A stretch of DNA of 21,103 nucleotides from positions 60,975-82,077 of the forward strand of contig NWUY0300013345.1 of the NCBI GenBank assembly GCA_004151065.3. The letters run 5' to 3'. This document shows, piece by piece, positions 19,335 to 21,103 of the stretch (position 1 is the stretch's first letter; every line of letters starts with the position of its first letter). The notes below the pieces were generated by a model. The model saw only the letters and a list, made by a program, of their open reading frames with translations. It searched no databases and was not told the DNA's origin. Both the position numbers and the translations under genes were made by a program. The DNA is from Larix sibirica (Eukaryota > Streptophyta > Pinopsida > Pinales > Pinaceae).

Positions 19335-21086
19335 ACCAAGAACTCATCGCATTAGATTGTATTTGCACCGATAGTAATTTGGTCACACTAGTGGTATAAA
19401 ATGAACTCCACACCAATGGTACCAACATTTCTACATGCTAGACTCACTTTACTGTAGAATGTCAACTATAGTGTATGGTTTTTGATCTTCATGTCAACCA
19501 TACAACTATCCCATTAGATATGGATGCTTGGGTATCTTATGGTGCATTTACCATACACAATCTACCTTAAGATGACACCAAGGTCCTCTTATCCATCCTA
19601 GTGATGGCTCATCATGTATTGAAGTATCGCCTTAATAGTCACTCACTATGGTCTACTGTGTGATTGTGGTTTCTCATTTTGATGTCTATTGACATGGTAG
19701 GGTTCCCCTTTTGTCTTTACCCCCATTTGGTTGCATGTTTTGCTATGGTAGGCATTTTAGGTGACCCATTTAGGTCCACCTTTCTAATTTAGATCCCTCT
19801 TGGGTCTTGTGCATTAATTGGTGTCTAGGGTTAATTGTGGAGCCTCCCTTGGGTTCCTAGACATCCCCAAACCATTGGGGCAACTATTTGAGGCACACTC
19901 TTGGTCAAACTTTACCCAAGCTTGAGTGGTCTTGTACTAAGCCTTGTTGTGGCTTAGTTTTGGCTGCTAGCACAGAGTAGAATTCAACATGAGATGAATA
20001 TGCAATAGTAAGATCACATAAGCTTGAGTACAAGGTTTTGTAACATCTTGAGTATGCATAGGCTAAGGAGTCATTTGATATATTTTCTACACCCAATATT
20101 CTAATTCTCTATGCATGTCTCTAAATATGTAGATGCTTTTGTACACTTTTGTATGAGTGGGTTACAACTAGTAGATTTCATATCATATTTTAGAATGACT
20201 ATATATATGAAGCATTTAAGGTAATTCTTAACACTAAAAAATGCCTCACCATACTCATTCCCCGGCTACATCACCACATTCCTTATTTTTCCCATAAAAA
20301 CCTTCACTAACCAACAAAGCCCAAGTCAAAACCCACAAATTGGCTCAAAATTATTATTTCCCTCTCCAAAATAGGAAATATGGCTTAATTACCTCCAAAA
20401 AAGAAAAGAAACCGGGCCCCCAAAATAGAGATAATTCCCCAAAAGAGGAAAAAAAAAAAAGGAAAAAAGGGGAAAGTATTAAAAAGAAAAGTCAAAAAGG
20501 AGGGAAAACCCTAAACTGTCGCACAATACCAAGAGCCAATACCATGGTTTGCTTAATACGATGAGAAAGAAACTTAGGGAAAACATTTCAATAAATAGAT
20601 AGTGAAGGATCACATTATTCACTCTCACTTGTTACCTTATCGTCACTCTTCCAAAATTTCACCAGAAACCCTTGAATCTCCCATTTGACTTCTTGTTTCA
20701 CCCATTTTGAGTTTTGGCTACCTTTAGTGACCTTTGTGTGGAGAACAACCCGAAGCTGCTTTGAGACTAAGGACTTGCTACTTTCTCCATCTACAAGGGC
20801 CCTCTACTCACTCTCTTTGAGGTAACTTCATTATTGTATTATTTTATGTTTATGAAATAAAATAAAAAATATTCTTTCCCTACCCTCTTGTATGTGTGAA
20901 AGAATGAAAAATATTTAATTTAGTTTTTATTTCCATATAGTTTCATCATGCAGCTTAGTTTTTATTTACTGTCGTTTACTCTTATTTACTGCATATTTGC
21001 ATCATCATTTCTGAACTGTTACTAAGACTTCCCTAAGTCTTATTAGGTTCATTTCTGCACTAGCTAGTGCGATTAACCTAGCTACA
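19335..21086 (+). mobile_element. Probable LTR-like region, truncated by the window end
   Basis: The region ends in CTAGCTACA at 21086, followed by GTT and then TGGTGACTCCACT (21091-21103), the same 13-mer as at 14170. This is the layout of an LTR 3' end plus primer-binding site. Internal features are compatible with an LTR: a TATA-like AATAAATAGATAG near 20591, a CT-rich leader-like segment after it, and a purine-rich tract at 20394-20510. The LTR start is not located, so the left limit is nominal. Small frames here (63 codons minus at 19905-20096; 74 codons plus at 20340-20564) have no recognised domain. Confidence 0.35.
20394..20510 (+). repeat. Purine-rich (A/G) low-complexity tract
   Basis: The plus strand is almost entirely A and G over long stretches, including a run of 12 A after GAGG and the words GGAAAAAAGGGG and GGAGGGAAAA. 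The lysine-rich frame across it is a composition artefact. Confidence 0.7.
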
Positions 21087-21103
21087 GTTTTGGTGACTCC
21101 ACT

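Overview
The window looks like nuclear DNA of a land plant. It has two protein-coding genes of plant families, GT-AG introns, long AT-rich non-coding stretches, decayed LTR retrotransposons and many short tandem repeats. Loose gene spacing and old retroelement debris fit a large genome, perhaps a gymnosperm, but the species is an inference I cannot confirm. There is no sign of bacterial or organellar organisation and no CRISPR array.

Layout. Positions 1-1250 are a degenerate short-motif repeat field (TGGTCAA and GGGTTA variants). Positions 1250-2539 hold nothing I recognise. Positions 2540-5320 are a decayed, internally deleted Ty1/copia retrotransposon with both LTRs, a tRNA-Met-type primer binding site, a polypurine tract, and gag, protease, integrase-start and RNase H remnants full of stops. 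A 60-70 bp tandem repeat lies at 5855-6090.

The first intact gene (plus strand, CDS 7390-10775, 8 exons, 319 aa) encodes a bHLH transcription factor of the plant subfamily that includes BEE, HBI1, CIB and bHLH49/62/74/78. Its E-box contact residues are intact. It has a TATA-like box at 7135 and a five-codon upstream ORF. Positions 10776-14170 are 3' flank and retroelement-like debris, ending at a possible LTR end with a primer-binding-like 13-mer. The same 13-mer closes the window at 21091-21103.

Positions 15075-16127 carry two different tandem repeat arrays. The second intact gene (minus strand, 16584-17486, no intron in the CDS, 300 aa) is a plasma-membrane-type Qa-SNARE syntaxin of the SYP1 family, with a candidate 12-codon upstream ORF. 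A 95-codon unidentified ORF (17745-18032, minus) sits just upstream. From 18033 to about 19150 the DNA is very AT-rich and repeat-laden, and includes a single N exactly at the boundary of a near-perfect 63 bp duplication. The last 1.8 kb looks like an LTR region.

The two intact genes are convergent and about 5.8 kb apart; nothing suggests a shared pathway. I found no new multi-gene system. The points most worth checking are the deletion-derivative copia element, an unusual Cys in helix 2 of the bHLH protein, the shared 13-mer primer-site signal, and the N-associated duplication.
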